From Pseudomonas sp. (lineage in GTDB: Bacteria > Pseudomonadota > Gammaproteobacteria > Pseudomonadales > Pseudomonadaceae), in the NCBI GenBank assembly GCA_017886405.1, contig JAGGNC010000076.1, positions 1 to 38,575 on the forward strand: a DNA stretch of 38,575 bases. The letters are read 5' to 3'. Positions 1-8,409 of this stretch are shown one piece after another. Numbering within the stretch: position 1 is the stretch's first letter; every line of letters starts with the position of its first letter. The translations under genes were made by a program, and so were the position numbers. Below the pieces are notes generated by a model. It worked only from the letters and a program-made list of their open reading frames with translations. It did no database searches and was not told the DNA's origin.

Positions 1-2240
1 CATCACCGCACGCGGTCGAGTTGTATCAGCGCAGCCAGGACGAGCAACAGCTCCAGCAGCGCCGCTCGCAAGCCCAGCAAACACTGATTGTCGCCCTCGC
101 ACGGCATCATTACGGCGACAAAGAGCCGCTGCGTGAAGCCGCTGAGCTAATCACCAAGAGCGCGTGTGAGCTGTATGACGTCAGTCGCGTCGGCATCTGG
201 AACCTCAAAGAGCACATGCTCCAGTCAGTGGCCTTCTATCAGCAGGATGAGGGTCGGCACATTCCCCAGGCGGACATTGATGCCAGCGCCTACCCCGTCT
301 ACTTGCAAACGTTGCACAGCGGCCGCGCCCTGGATGCGCACAACGCATACCTGGACCCGCGCACCCGCGAGCTAGCGCTCAACTATCTGGAGCCTATGGG
401 GGTCACCTCAATGCTCGACGCCAGCATCCGCATCGGCGGGGAAGTGGTTGCCGTGCTGTGCTTGGAACATACCGGCTTACCTCGCACCTGGCAGGCTGAT
501 GAGGTTGCCTTTGCCGGCGAGCTGGCCGATCAATATGTCCAGGTCCTGATCAACCAGCAGCGCCGCTCCGCAACCACTGCCTTGCACCTGTTTCAGCGCG
601 CCGTTGAACAAAGCTCCAGCGCCTTTATCCTGCTCGATCGCGATGGCCTAGTGGAGTACGTTAACCCGAGCTTTACCGCCATTACCCTATACAGCGCCAG
701 CGAAGTGCAGGGCCGCCGCCTGTCAGAACTACCCGCCCTGGATAACCTCAGCGACCTACTGTTCGACGCGCGTCCCAACTTGGCTGAACACAACAGCTGG
801 CAGGGCGAATTCAAGAGCCGGCGTAAGAACCTCGAGCCCTACTGGGGGCAACTGTCGCTGTCCAAGGTTTATGCCGACGATGGCCGCCTGACCCACTACA
901 TCGGCATCTACGAGGACGTTACCGACAGCAAGCAGGCGCAACAGCATATCGAGCGCTTAGCCTTTCGCGACAACCTCACTGGGCTCGGCAATCGCTACGC
1001 CTTTATCCGCTCGCTAGAAAATCACTTCAGCGAGCATCCGGGTAAACCGATTAACTTGCTGCTGGTGGATATCGACAACTTCAAGCGGATCAACGACAGC
1101 CTCGGCCACCAGACTGGCGACAAGCTGTTGGTCAGCCTGGCGCTGCGCCTGCGCAACACCCTGCCGCCCAGCAGTGTAGTGGCCCGCTTTGCCAGCAACG
1201 AATTTGCAGTACTGCTTGAAGCCAACCAAGCCGACAGCCTATTGATGGCGCAAAAACTGCTAAACACCATGGGAAAACCGCTGTTCGTCGACAACCAGCT
1301 GATCAACGTCACGGGTTCCATCGGCTTGGCCAGCGCGCCCGAGGATGGTGACGACCCGCAAACGCTGATGAAGCACACCGGCCTCGCCTTGCACAAAGCC
1401 AAGGCCAACGGTAAAAATCAGCTGCATGTGTTTACCCATGCACTGAATGCCGAAGCGCACTACAAGCTGTTTATCGAGAGCAACCTGCGCCGCGCGCTGA
1501 TGCAGAACGAACTGGAAGTGTTCTACCAGCCCAAGCTGTGTCTGAAGAGCGGCAGGTTGCTAGGTATGGAGGCACTGCTGCGCTGGCATCACCCGGAAAA
1601 GGGCATGATCAGCCCGGACCAATTTATCAGCGTGGCCGAAGAAACCGGGCTGATCATTCCCATCGGCAAGTGGGTCACGCGCCAGGCCTGCCGGATGAGC
1701 AAACAGCTGACCGCGGTTGGCTATGCAAGGCTGCAGATCGCCATCAACCTGTCGCCCAAACAGTTTTCTGATCCTGATCTGGTCGGGGAAATGGCCGCCA
1801 TTCTGCAGGAAGAGCAACTCGACCCAGCCCTGCTGGAACTTGAGCTGACCGAAAGCCTGCTGCTGGATGCCACCGATAACACCCGCCAGCAACTTATCAG
1901 CCTGAAGAGCCTAGGCATGACCTTAGCCATGGACGACTTCGGTACCGGCTACTCTTCGCTCAGTTACCTGAAGAAATTCCCCATCGATGTGATCAAGATT
2001 GATCGCAGTTTTATCAAAGATATTCCGGATAACCAAGATGATATGGAAATCACCTCTGCCGTGATCGCCATGGCCCATAAGCTGAAACTCAAGGTGGTGG
2101 CCGAGGGTATCGAAACCGCCGCACAGCTAAATTTCCTGCGCCGCCAGCAATGCGATATCGGCCAGGGCTACCTGTTCGATAAACCCATCGCCGGGCGTGA
2201 TTTGCTGGAAAGCCTCAAGCGATATCCAAACCTCGGCTGA
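1..2240 (+). CDS. dipA: GAF-PAS-GGDEF-EAL c-di-GMP phosphodiesterase, DipA-like; 5' end truncated by the window
   Basis: The frame stays open upstream of the called start to the window edge (codons ...SPHAVELYQRS). PAS-like region, degenerate GGDEF motif (ARFASNEFAVLL), and intact EAL signatures (GMEALLRWHHP, AMDDFGTGYSSLSYL, VVAEGIET). Followed by msrA. Confidence 0.85.
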   Translation, partial: SPHAVELYQRSQDEQQLQQRRSQAQQTLIVALARHHYGDKEPLREAAELITKSACELYDVSRVGIWNLKEHMLQSVAFYQQDEGRHIPQADIDASAYPVYLQTLHSGRALDAHNAYLDPRTRELALNYLEPMGVTSMLDASIRIGGEVVAVLCLEHTGLPRTWQADEVAFAGELADQYVQVLINQQRRSATTALHLFQRAVEQSSSAFILLDRDGLVEYVNPSFTAITLYSASEVQGRRLSELPALDNLSDLLFDARPNLAEHNSWQGEFKSRRKNLEPYWGQLSLSKVYADDGRLTHYIGIYEDVTDSKQAQQHIERLAFRDNLTGLGNRYAFIRSLENHFSEHPGKPINLLLVDIDNFKRINDSLGHQTGDKLLVSLALRLRNTLPPSSVVARFASNEFAVLLEANQADSLLMAQKLLNTMGKPLFVDNQLINVTGSIGLASAPEDGDDPQTLMKHTGLALHKAKANGKNQLHVFTHALNAEAHYKLFIESNLRRALMQNELEVFYQPKLCLKSGRLLGMEALLRWHHPEKGMISPDQFISVAEETGLIIPIGKWVTRQACRMSKQLTAVGYARLQIAINLSPKQFSDPDLVGEMAAILQEEQLDPALLELELTESLLLDATDNTRQQLISLKSLGMTLAMDDFGTGYSSLSYLKKFPIDVIKIDRSFIKDIPDNQDDMEITSAVIAMAHKLKLKVVAEGIETAAQLNFLRRQQCDIGQGYLFDKPIAGRDLLESLKRYPNLG

Positions 2241-2305
2241 TCCGCCTGTAACAAGCCCGCACGTTGACGGTCTATGAACATATGTATCTGCTGAGGAAAT
2301 GGCTC

Positions 2306-2953
2306 ATGGTTCTGCGCTCACACATTCTCACTCACAAACTCGAACTGCCCACCGCCGAACAAGCGCTGCCCGGGCGAAGCGAAGCCATAGCAGTGCCCGC
2401 CGCGCACTTCGTCAATGGCAACGCACTGCAGGCACCGTTCCCTGCCGGCCTTGAACAGGCCGTGTTCGCCTTGGGTTGTTTTTGGGGCGCAGAACGGCGC
2501 TTCTGGCAGCAACCGGGCGTATGGAGTACAGCCGCCGGCTATGCCGGCGGCCATACTCCCAACCCTAACTATGATGAAACCTGCTCCGGGCTGACCGGCC
2601 ACACCGAAGTGGTGCTGGTGGTGTTCGACCCACAGCTGACCAGCTACGAAGCGTTGCTGAAAGTCTTCTGGGAGGTGCACAACCCAACCCAAGGTATGCG
2701 TCAGGGTAATGACACCGGCAGCCAATACCGCTCGGCGATCTACTGTTACGGCGCAGCGCAACTGGCGGCGGCTCAAGCCAGCCAAGCACAGTTCCAAGCT
2801 GAACTGGACGCCGCTGGCTTTGGCCCGATCACCACCGAAGTCCGCAACGCACCGCCGTTTTATTACGCTGAGGCTTACCACCAGCAATACCTGGCAAAAA
2901 ACCCCGGCGGCTATTGCGGGCTGAGCGGCACGGGGGCGTGCTTGCCAGGCTAA
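2306..2953 (+). CDS. msrA: Peptide-methionine (S)-S-oxide reductase MsrA
   Basis: [13 protein letters not shown] active-site motif, [22 protein letters not shown] at 2306 preceded by gaggaaat is preferred over the TTG at 2264. Confidence 0.93.
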   Translation: MVLRSHILTHKLELPTAEQALPGRSEAIAVPAAHFVNGNALQAPFPAGLEQAVFALGCFWGAERRFWQQPGVWSTAAGYAGGHTPNPNYDETCSGLTGHTEVVLVVFDPQLTSYEALLKVFWEVHNPTQGMRQGNDTGSQYRSAIYCYGAAQLAAAQASQAQFQAELDAAGFGPITTEVRNAPPFYYAEAYHQQYLAKNPGGYCGLSGTGACLPG

Positions 2954-2992
2954 GCGGGCCTAAATACGCAGATCGCAAAATGGAAGGCCACT

Positions 2993-3190
2993 ATGGACCT
3001 CAACAACCTGAGCAACCGGGTCTCGATCCAGGCAACAGCGCAGGCATCGGCAACTGCATCACTCCTGCTGCTGCGCAAACCTCTTGAGCTGCAGGCCGCA
3101 GGCATCGGCGGCCTGCTTCAGTCCAGCGCGCCGGTGAGCACGTCGAACAACCCACCTAATCTGGGTAACAGCGTCGACCTAATGGCTTAA
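2993..3190 (+). CDS. Small putative motility protein, YjfB-like (65 aa)
   Basis: ATG with a ggaagg RBS. Sequence pattern ...LLLLRKPLELQAAGIGGLLQSS...NPPNLGNSVDLMA resembles the YjfB family C-terminal PHLGxxID motif. Confidence 0.6.
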   Translation: MDLNNLSNRVSIQATAQASATASLLLLRKPLELQAAGIGGLLQSSAPVSTSNNPPNLGNSVDLMA

Positions 3191-4842
3191 CCACTCACAT
3201 CGGTTGGGGTCGCGCGGCAAGCCTTGGCCGTTTCCGCTGTCCAGCTTTTTAACAACTGGCCAACCTTGTAGCCGCGCCAACCCAGCATGCGCGAGGCAGT
3301 CAGTACACCCGCCATCAGCGCGCCACCAACCCCAGCAGTAACCGTGTCGGCGCCAGTTAGGTAAAGCCCCTTAATCGGGGTCTGGCTGTGAATCCAATGC
3401 TGCTCAAAGCGTTGCACCGTGTGGTCGATGCCATAGATCTCGCCCTGCTCGTTCCACTGGTACCACTCGGTGGATAACGGCGTGCCCAGCTCGCAGAAGT
3501 CCAGCGCACCGCGCAACTGTGGCTGATGTGTATAGAGGGTTTCCAGCAGGCCATCGGTGAGTTTGGCTTTCAGCGCCTCGTAGTCGGCTCCACGCTTGCC
3601 CCAAGTCGTGCCTTTCCACGGGGCGAACCACTCAGGCAAGGCCAACGCGACGATCTCAACCGTCGCCTTGTTTGGGTAGCGGACGTCCCAGGCAGGGTCC
3701 TTAGCGGAGGGGAAGGAGATATAGGTCAGTGGCGTTTGCTCGGTCTGACCACCGCGGAACGCACTCACGTTGAGGTCGTGATCAAAGGTCGGATACACCC
3801 AGTAATTGGTCTTCGGCAAGTTCAGCTCAGTAGCGCTGCCCTTGAAGCCGGCGTACAAGCACAGCGTGGCTGCCGACAGATCAACCTTGGACAGGTGCTT
3901 CAGCAGGCCATACTGATTGGCCACCTGCGGTTCCAGCAACCGCGTGTAGGTGGGCACCAGACCGGCGCAACTGACAATCTGCGGGGCACGCAGCTCAACG
4001 CCATCCTTGAGCATGCGCACGCCCACGGCGCGGCCATTCTCAATCAAAATCTTGTCGACGCCGGCGTAGGTAAACACATGGCCACCCGCCGCTTCGATGA
4101 CCGGAATAATGGTTTCGGAAATCTTCGTTGCGCCGCCCACCGGGTAATTACCACCCGTGATGTAGTGCTTGGCGACCATGGCGTGCATGATGAAGGCGGA
4201 CTTGGCGGGCGGTAGCCCATAGTCGCCCCACTGCGCCGTCAGCGCGCCGATCAGCTGCTGATTTTGGGTCAGCCCTTCCAGTACTTCGCGGGTGGTTTTG
4301 AAAAAATAGTCCGGCAACCACCAACGGCGCAGCTTGCTGTAGAGCATACCCAGTGAACGCGGCAGAGCCTGGCCGGCGAAGAAGCGCGGCACTTTCGCGC
4401 TGACCTCGCTGAGTAGCTCTACATAGCGGTCGATGGCAGATGCCTCTTCCGGGAAGTGCAACTTCAGCTCGGATTTGAATTCTTCGCGCCCGGCCACGTA
4501 GTCAATAACCGTGTCGCCCAAGACGATGCGGTCATAGCGCGCATCCATCGGCGCCCACTCAAGCTTACCGTCGCTGATCACATCGAACACGCGACGGATC
4601 GCCGACCAGGGTTTATGCACCTCACCGATGTAGTGCACGCCCACATCCCATTCGTAACCTTCACGCTCATAACTGTGGGTGTAGCCGCCAGCCGTGTAAT
4701 GCTGTTCCAGCACGCACACCCGCTTGCCGAGCTTGGCCAACAACGCGGCGGCGGTCAGGCCACCCATACCCGAGCCAATGATGATGGCGTCGTAGTCATC
4801 ACGCATCAAGCGCGGACGGAAGCGGGTGCCGGTACGTTTCAT
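3187..4842 (-). CDS. FAD-dependent oxidoreductase, phytoene desaturase / carotenoid isomerase-like (NAD(P)/FAD-dependent)
   Basis: Rossmann motif DAIIIGSGMGGLTAAALLAKLGKRVCVLEQH and C-terminal GLYLTGADTVTAGVGGALMAGVLTA. Start at MKRTGTRF, preceded by tcaggagtc. Confidence 0.85.
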   Translation of the reverse strand: MKRTGTRFRPRLMRDDYDAIIIGSGMGGLTAAALLAKLGKRVCVLEQHYTAGGYTHSYEREGYEWDVGVHYIGEVHKPWSAIRRVFDVISDGKLEWAPMDARYDRIVLGDTVIDYVAGREEFKSELKLHFPEEASAIDRYVELLSEVSAKVPRFFAGQALPRSLGMLYSKLRRWWLPDYFFKTTREVLEGLTQNQQLIGALTAQWGDYGLPPAKSAFIMHAMVAKHYITGGNYPVGGATKISETIIPVIEAAGGHVFTYAGVDKILIENGRAVGVRMLKDGVELRAPQIVSCAGLVPTYTRLLEPQVANQYGLLKHLSKVDLSAATLCLYAGFKGSATELNLPKTNYWVYPTFDHDLNVSAFRGGQTEQTPLTYISFPSAKDPAWDVRYPNKATVEIVALALPEWFAPWKGTTWGKRGADYEALKAKLTDGLLETLYTHQPQLRGALDFCELGTPLSTEWYQWNEQGEIYGIDHTVQRFEQHWIHSQTPIKGLYLTGADTVTAGVGGALMAGVLTASRMLGWRGYKVGQLLKSWTAETAKACRATPTDVSG

Positions 4843-4865
4843 AAATAGACTCCTGAGCCATTTTT

Positions 4866-4920
4866 TATGCAATTTTTTGCATATTAGGCGACACTCAAGG
4901 GGTAATGCAACTTTTTGCAT
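4866..4920. promoter_or_regulatory. Twin palindromic operator candidates between the PadR gene and the oxidoreductase gene
   Basis: TATGCAA-TTTT-TTGCATA at 4866-4883 and ATGCAA-CTTT-TTGCAT at 4905-4920, in the divergent intergenic region. A TATACT -10-like hexamer at 4927-4932 (+) and a TAATAT hexamer at 4881-4886 (-) flank or overlap them. Confidence 0.6.
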
Positions 4921-4968
4921 AATCCGTATACTGCCGCGCACATTCATTTCAGCGGGTGAAGCCTGTCC

Positions 4969-5505
4969 ATGTCACTCAAGCACGCCATTCTTATCCTCCT
5001 GGAAAGCGAGCCCGGCAGCGGCTACGACCTGCTCAAGCGCTTTAAGGATGGCCTGGGATACTTCTGGAATGCCAAACACCAGCAGGTTTACTTGGAGCTG
5101 AAAAAGCTCAGTGAGGCGGGCTGGCTGGCGTTCGAGGCAGAAGCCCAAGTAACGCGTCCGGATAAGAAGATCTACCGCCTCACACCCGCCGGACATACCG
5201 AGTTACTGCGCTGGTTAGGTGAGCCCGTGCAACCGAACACGATCAACGATGCGCTGCTGGTGAAGCTCTATGCCGGCGCCCACACCTCGCTGGACAACCT
5301 GCGCGAGGAAATGCAGCGCCATGGAGCGGTGCACCGCAAGACCCTAGACAGTCTGCTGCACATTGAGCGCGACTACCTCGCCCTGCCTGATGAGCAACGC
5401 AAAGCCCTGCGCCTGCCCTACCTCACCCTGCGCCGCGGCATCTTGGGCGAGCAGTCTTGGCTCGCGTGGGCGACGGAGGTAGAGCAGGAATTAAATCGCA
5501 GCTGA
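4969..5505 (+). CDS. PadR family transcriptional regulator
   Basis: SLKHAILILLESEPGSGYDLLKRFKDGLGYFWNAKHQQVYLELKKLSEAGWL is the PadR winged helix; C-terminal Vir_act_alpha-like region follows. Confidence 0.9.
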   Translation: MSLKHAILILLESEPGSGYDLLKRFKDGLGYFWNAKHQQVYLELKKLSEAGWLAFEAEAQVTRPDKKIYRLTPAGHTELLRWLGEPVQPNTINDALLVKLYAGAHTSLDNLREEMQRHGAVHRKTLDSLLHIERDYLALPDEQRKALRLPYLTLRRGILGEQSWLAWATEVEQELNRS

Positions 5506-5530
5506 GCCCACTAGCAGGCTCAACCAACCC

Positions 5531-7141
5531 TCAGTATGCCGGCGCGAAGCTGCTGGCCTGCGCCATATGCCACATCCGCGAATAGAACTCGCCAGACACC
5601 TCGCCACTGAGTAACTCACCGGGGGTGAGGAACACATGCAGCTGCGAGAAAAGCTTGATCTCACTCGCCGACATGCGCCGTACCAGGTGTTTGGCCTCGA
5701 CTTGCGCGGGGCGCTCAAGGCCAGCCGCCGCGAGCATCTCCGCCAGCGCGTTGAGGGTGTTGCGATGAAAGCTGTGCACGCGCTCGGCTTTGTCGGGCAC
5801 CACGAGCGCACGCTGGCGCAGGGCATCTTGCGTAGCGACACCGGTCGGGCACTTGTTGGTATGGCATGACTGGCTCTGGATACAGCCAATGGCGAACATA
5901 AAGCCGCGCGCCGAATTGGCCCAGTCCGCACCCAGCGCCAGCACACTGGCGATATCAAAGGCACTGACAATTTTGCCACTGGCACCAATGCGAATTTTGT
6001 CGCGCAAGCCAATGCCAACCAAGGTGTTGTGCACAAACAGCAGCCCCTCACGCAGCGGTACGCCGATGTGATCGGTGAATTCCACAGGCGCCGCCCCTGT
6101 GCCGCCTTCTTTGCCATCCACCACAATAAAGTCCGGCAAAATGCCGGTCTCCAGCATGGCCTTGGCAATCCCCATAAACTCCCAGGGATGACCCAGACAG
6201 AACTTAAAGCCTACCGGCTTGCCCGCTGACAGCTCACGCAACTGCGCCACAAACTGCAGCAGTTCAATGGGGGTGGAGAACGCACTGTGGCTGGCCGGGG
6301 ACACGCAATCTACGCCCATCGGTACGCCACGGGTTTGGGAGATTTCGGCAGTGACTTTGTGTTTAGGCAAAATCCCGCCATGCCCAGGTTTAGCGCCTTG
6401 ACTGAGTTTGATCTCAATCATCTTCACCTGCGGGTTGCTCGCCTGTTCGGCAAAACGCTGTGGGTCAAACTGACCATTGTCATGGCGACAACCGAAGTAT
6501 CCGCTGCCCAACTCCCACACCAAGTCGCCGCCGTATTCGCGGTGATAGTTGCTGATGCTGCCTTCGCCGGTATCGTGATAAAAGCCGCCGAGCTGAGCGC
6601 CCTTGTTAAGCGCGCGAATGGCATTGGCACTGAGCGAGCCAAAGCTCATGGCCGAGATATTGAATACAGAGGCAGAATACGGCTGTGTGCACTGCGGGCC
6701 GCCAATACTCACGCGAAACGCGCGGGGATCGACATGCGCAGCCGGCAGCATGGAGTGGCTAATAAACTCGAAACCGCTTTGGTACACATCCACCAACGTG
6801 CCGAACGCCTTGTCCGCACTCTGATTCTTGGCCCGCGCGTACACCAGCGAGCGCTGCGCTCGCGAGAACGGCAGTCGTTCGCTGTCAGACTCCAGCAGGT
6901 ATTGGCGGATCTCTGGACGAATCGCTTCGACCAGATAGCGAATGTTGCCCAGTATTGGGTAGTTGCGCCGCACGGCATGGCGGCTCTGTAACAGGTCATT
7001 CAGTCCCACCACGCTGAGCACTGCGGTGACGGGCAGCAACGCCCACAACCAAAAATGCCCAGCAACAAACGGCAAACCACCCAACGTAAACAGCACACAG
7101 AACGCAAAAAACGCATAGCGATTCAACAGCGACAAACTCAT
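5531..7141 (-). CDS. Membrane-anchored FMN-binding glutamate synthase family protein
   Basis: N-terminal hydrophobic segments, Glu_synthase FMN domain (SAMSFGSLSANAIRALNKGA, KLSQGAKPGHGG, VDGKEGGTGAAP) and Cys cluster CIQSQSCHTNKCPTGVATQD. Confidence 0.9.
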   Translation of the reverse strand: MSLSLLNRYAFFAFCVLFTLGGLPFVAGHFWLWALLPVTAVLSVVGLNDLLQSRHAVRRNYPILGNIRYLVEAIRPEIRQYLLESDSERLPFSRAQRSLVYARAKNQSADKAFGTLVDVYQSGFEFISHSMLPAAHVDPRAFRVSIGGPQCTQPYSASVFNISAMSFGSLSANAIRALNKGAQLGGFYHDTGEGSISNYHREYGGDLVWELGSGYFGCRHDNGQFDPQRFAEQASNPQVKMIEIKLSQGAKPGHGGILPKHKVTAEISQTRGVPMGVDCVSPASHSAFSTPIELLQFVAQLRELSAGKPVGFKFCLGHPWEFMGIAKAMLETGILPDFIVVDGKEGGTGAAPVEFTDHIGVPLREGLLFVHNTLVGIGLRDKIRIGASGKIVSAFDIASVLALGADWANSARGFMFAIGCIQSQSCHTNKCPTGVATQDALRQRALVVPDKAERVHSFHRNTLNALAEMLAAAGLERPAQVEAKHLVRRMSASEIKLFSQLHVFLTPGELLSGEVSGEFYSRMWHMAQASSFAPAY

Positions 7142-7172
7142 ACACGCTCCTTAGGCAAGATGGTGGTGCACG

Positions 7173-7193
7173 GCAGAACAACGCTTGTTCTGC
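7173..7193. other. Perfect 9-bp hairpin between two minus-strand genes
   Basis: GCAGAACAA-CGC-TTGTTCTGC, located between the rlmJ stop and the upstream region of the gltB-like gene; no obvious T tract. Confidence 0.5.
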
Positions 7194-7205
7194 AAGAAGC
7201 TGAGC

Positions 7206-8051
7206 TTAAGCAGCTTTTTCCTCGATCAGCCAGTCCATACGCCAGCCACCCTGTGTCTGCCCCAGCAATTGCGAAAGCCAGGGCAAGATCTGCTTAAGCT
7301 CATCCTCCAACCCCCACGGTGGGTTGCTGATGATCAGGCCGGAGCCGTTGAGGCGCGCCGGCTCATCGGTGGAATGCACATAGAGCTCCACCCGCAGCAG
7401 CTTGGGCGCTTTGCTCTTTTGCAGGTCACTGAAAAAACGGCGCATCTGCCGCAGGTCCTTGATCGGATACCAGATCATCACCACTGCCTGGCGCATGCGC
7501 GTGATGGCTTCGCTCAGCGACTGGGCGCAGCGTTCCATCTCATCGACCTGCTCAAACGGTGGATCGATCAGCAGCAGTGCGCGCTTCTCGCGCGTCGGCA
7601 GCAACGCGCGCGGCACATGCCAGCCTTCGCCCAGGTGCACGGCCACGCGGCGGTCGCCGTGCATGTTTTCTTTAAGCAGGCGGCCGTCTTCTGGGTGTTT
7701 CTCGTTGAGGTGCAGGTGGTCCTGTTCGCGGGTCAGCAGGCGCGCCAGCTCGGGTGACCCGGGGTAATGGCGCAGCTCGCCATTGGGGTTCATCGCGCGG
7801 ATCACTTCCAGATAATCCTGCAGTGGGTCCGGCACGTCCTTGGCCTGCCACAAACGGGCAATGCCTTCGAGCCATTCGCCGGTGCGGCTGGCCTGATCGC
7901 CGCGCAGGTCATACAGGCCAATACCCGCATGGCTGTCGAGGTAGGCAAAAGGTGCCTCCTTGCGTGACAGCAGGGCAATCAGACGGCTCAAGACATAGTG
8001 TTTCAGCACATCGGCATGGTTGCCGGCATGGAAGGCGTGGCGGTAGTTCAT
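7206..8051 (-). CDS. rlmJ: 23S rRNA (adenine(2030)-N(6))-methyltransferase RlmJ
   Basis: MNYRHAFHAGNHADVLKHYVLSRLI N-terminus, LLIDPPFEQ methyltransferase motif, IWYPIKD. Confidence 0.92.
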   Translation of the reverse strand: MNYRHAFHAGNHADVLKHYVLSRLIALLSRKEAPFAYLDSHAGIGLYDLRGDQASRTGEWLEGIARLWQAKDVPDPLQDYLEVIRAMNPNGELRHYPGSPELARLLTREQDHLHLNEKHPEDGRLLKENMHGDRRVAVHLGEGWHVPRALLPTREKRALLLIDPPFEQVDEMERCAQSLSEAITRMRQAVVMIWYPIKDLRQMRRFFSDLQKSKAPKLLRVELYVHSTDEPARLNGSGLIISNPPWGLEDELKQILPWLSQLLGQTQGGWRMDWLIEEKAA

Positions 8052-8132
8052 TTGGGCGGGCTCCTGTGGCCGCACAGTTTAACCGCATGGCCTAAAACCT
8101 GGTCACAATCTGCTGCGCATCGGCCCTGCTGC

Positions 8133-8313
8133 GTTAAAAACAGGTTCGGCAAGCCACTTGTGGTGTGCTAACGCGCTTCAGCGCGACCCGAAGGGCGAGT
8201 GAAGCGCGTAATGCTCATGTATAAACCTACGCTCAGCTTGATTCGCGGCGCTCACCCTTCGGGCCAGCTGCTGGCTGTTACTCCGCTGCGCTGCGCTTCT
8301 CGCCTGTTTTGAC
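8133..8313. repeat. Structured intergenic element with nested inverted repeats
   Basis: Ends GTTAAAAACAGG (8133-8144) and CCTGTTTTGAC (8303-8313) are near-complementary. Internal 10-bp perfect stem ACGCGCTTCA/TGAAGCGCGT (8171-8180/8200-8209). CCCGAAGGGCGAG (8187-8199) complements CTCACCCTTCGGG (8251-8263) at 12 of 13 positions. No ORF fits. Confidence 0.55.
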
Positions 8314-8409
8314 CCGCCGGAGGCTGTGACTAACGGAGCGCCTGGCAGGACTCAAGTTCGCTGGACCGTGAACAAGCAAGTCGAATTCCACCTCTAGAGA
8401 GATTGCCTA

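Noticed and set aside
3526-4215. 229-aa plus-strand ORF antisense to the oxidoreductase gene
   Set aside because: Overlaps confident coding on the other strand; no recognisable homology.
5491-6168. 225-aa minus-strand ORF in an alternative frame within the glutamate-synthase-like gene
   Set aside because: Arg/Ser/Cys-rich out-of-frame translation of the true CDS.
6287-6991. 234-aa plus-strand ORF antisense to the glutamate-synthase-like gene
   Set aside because: Antisense to conserved FMN-domain coding; spurious frame.
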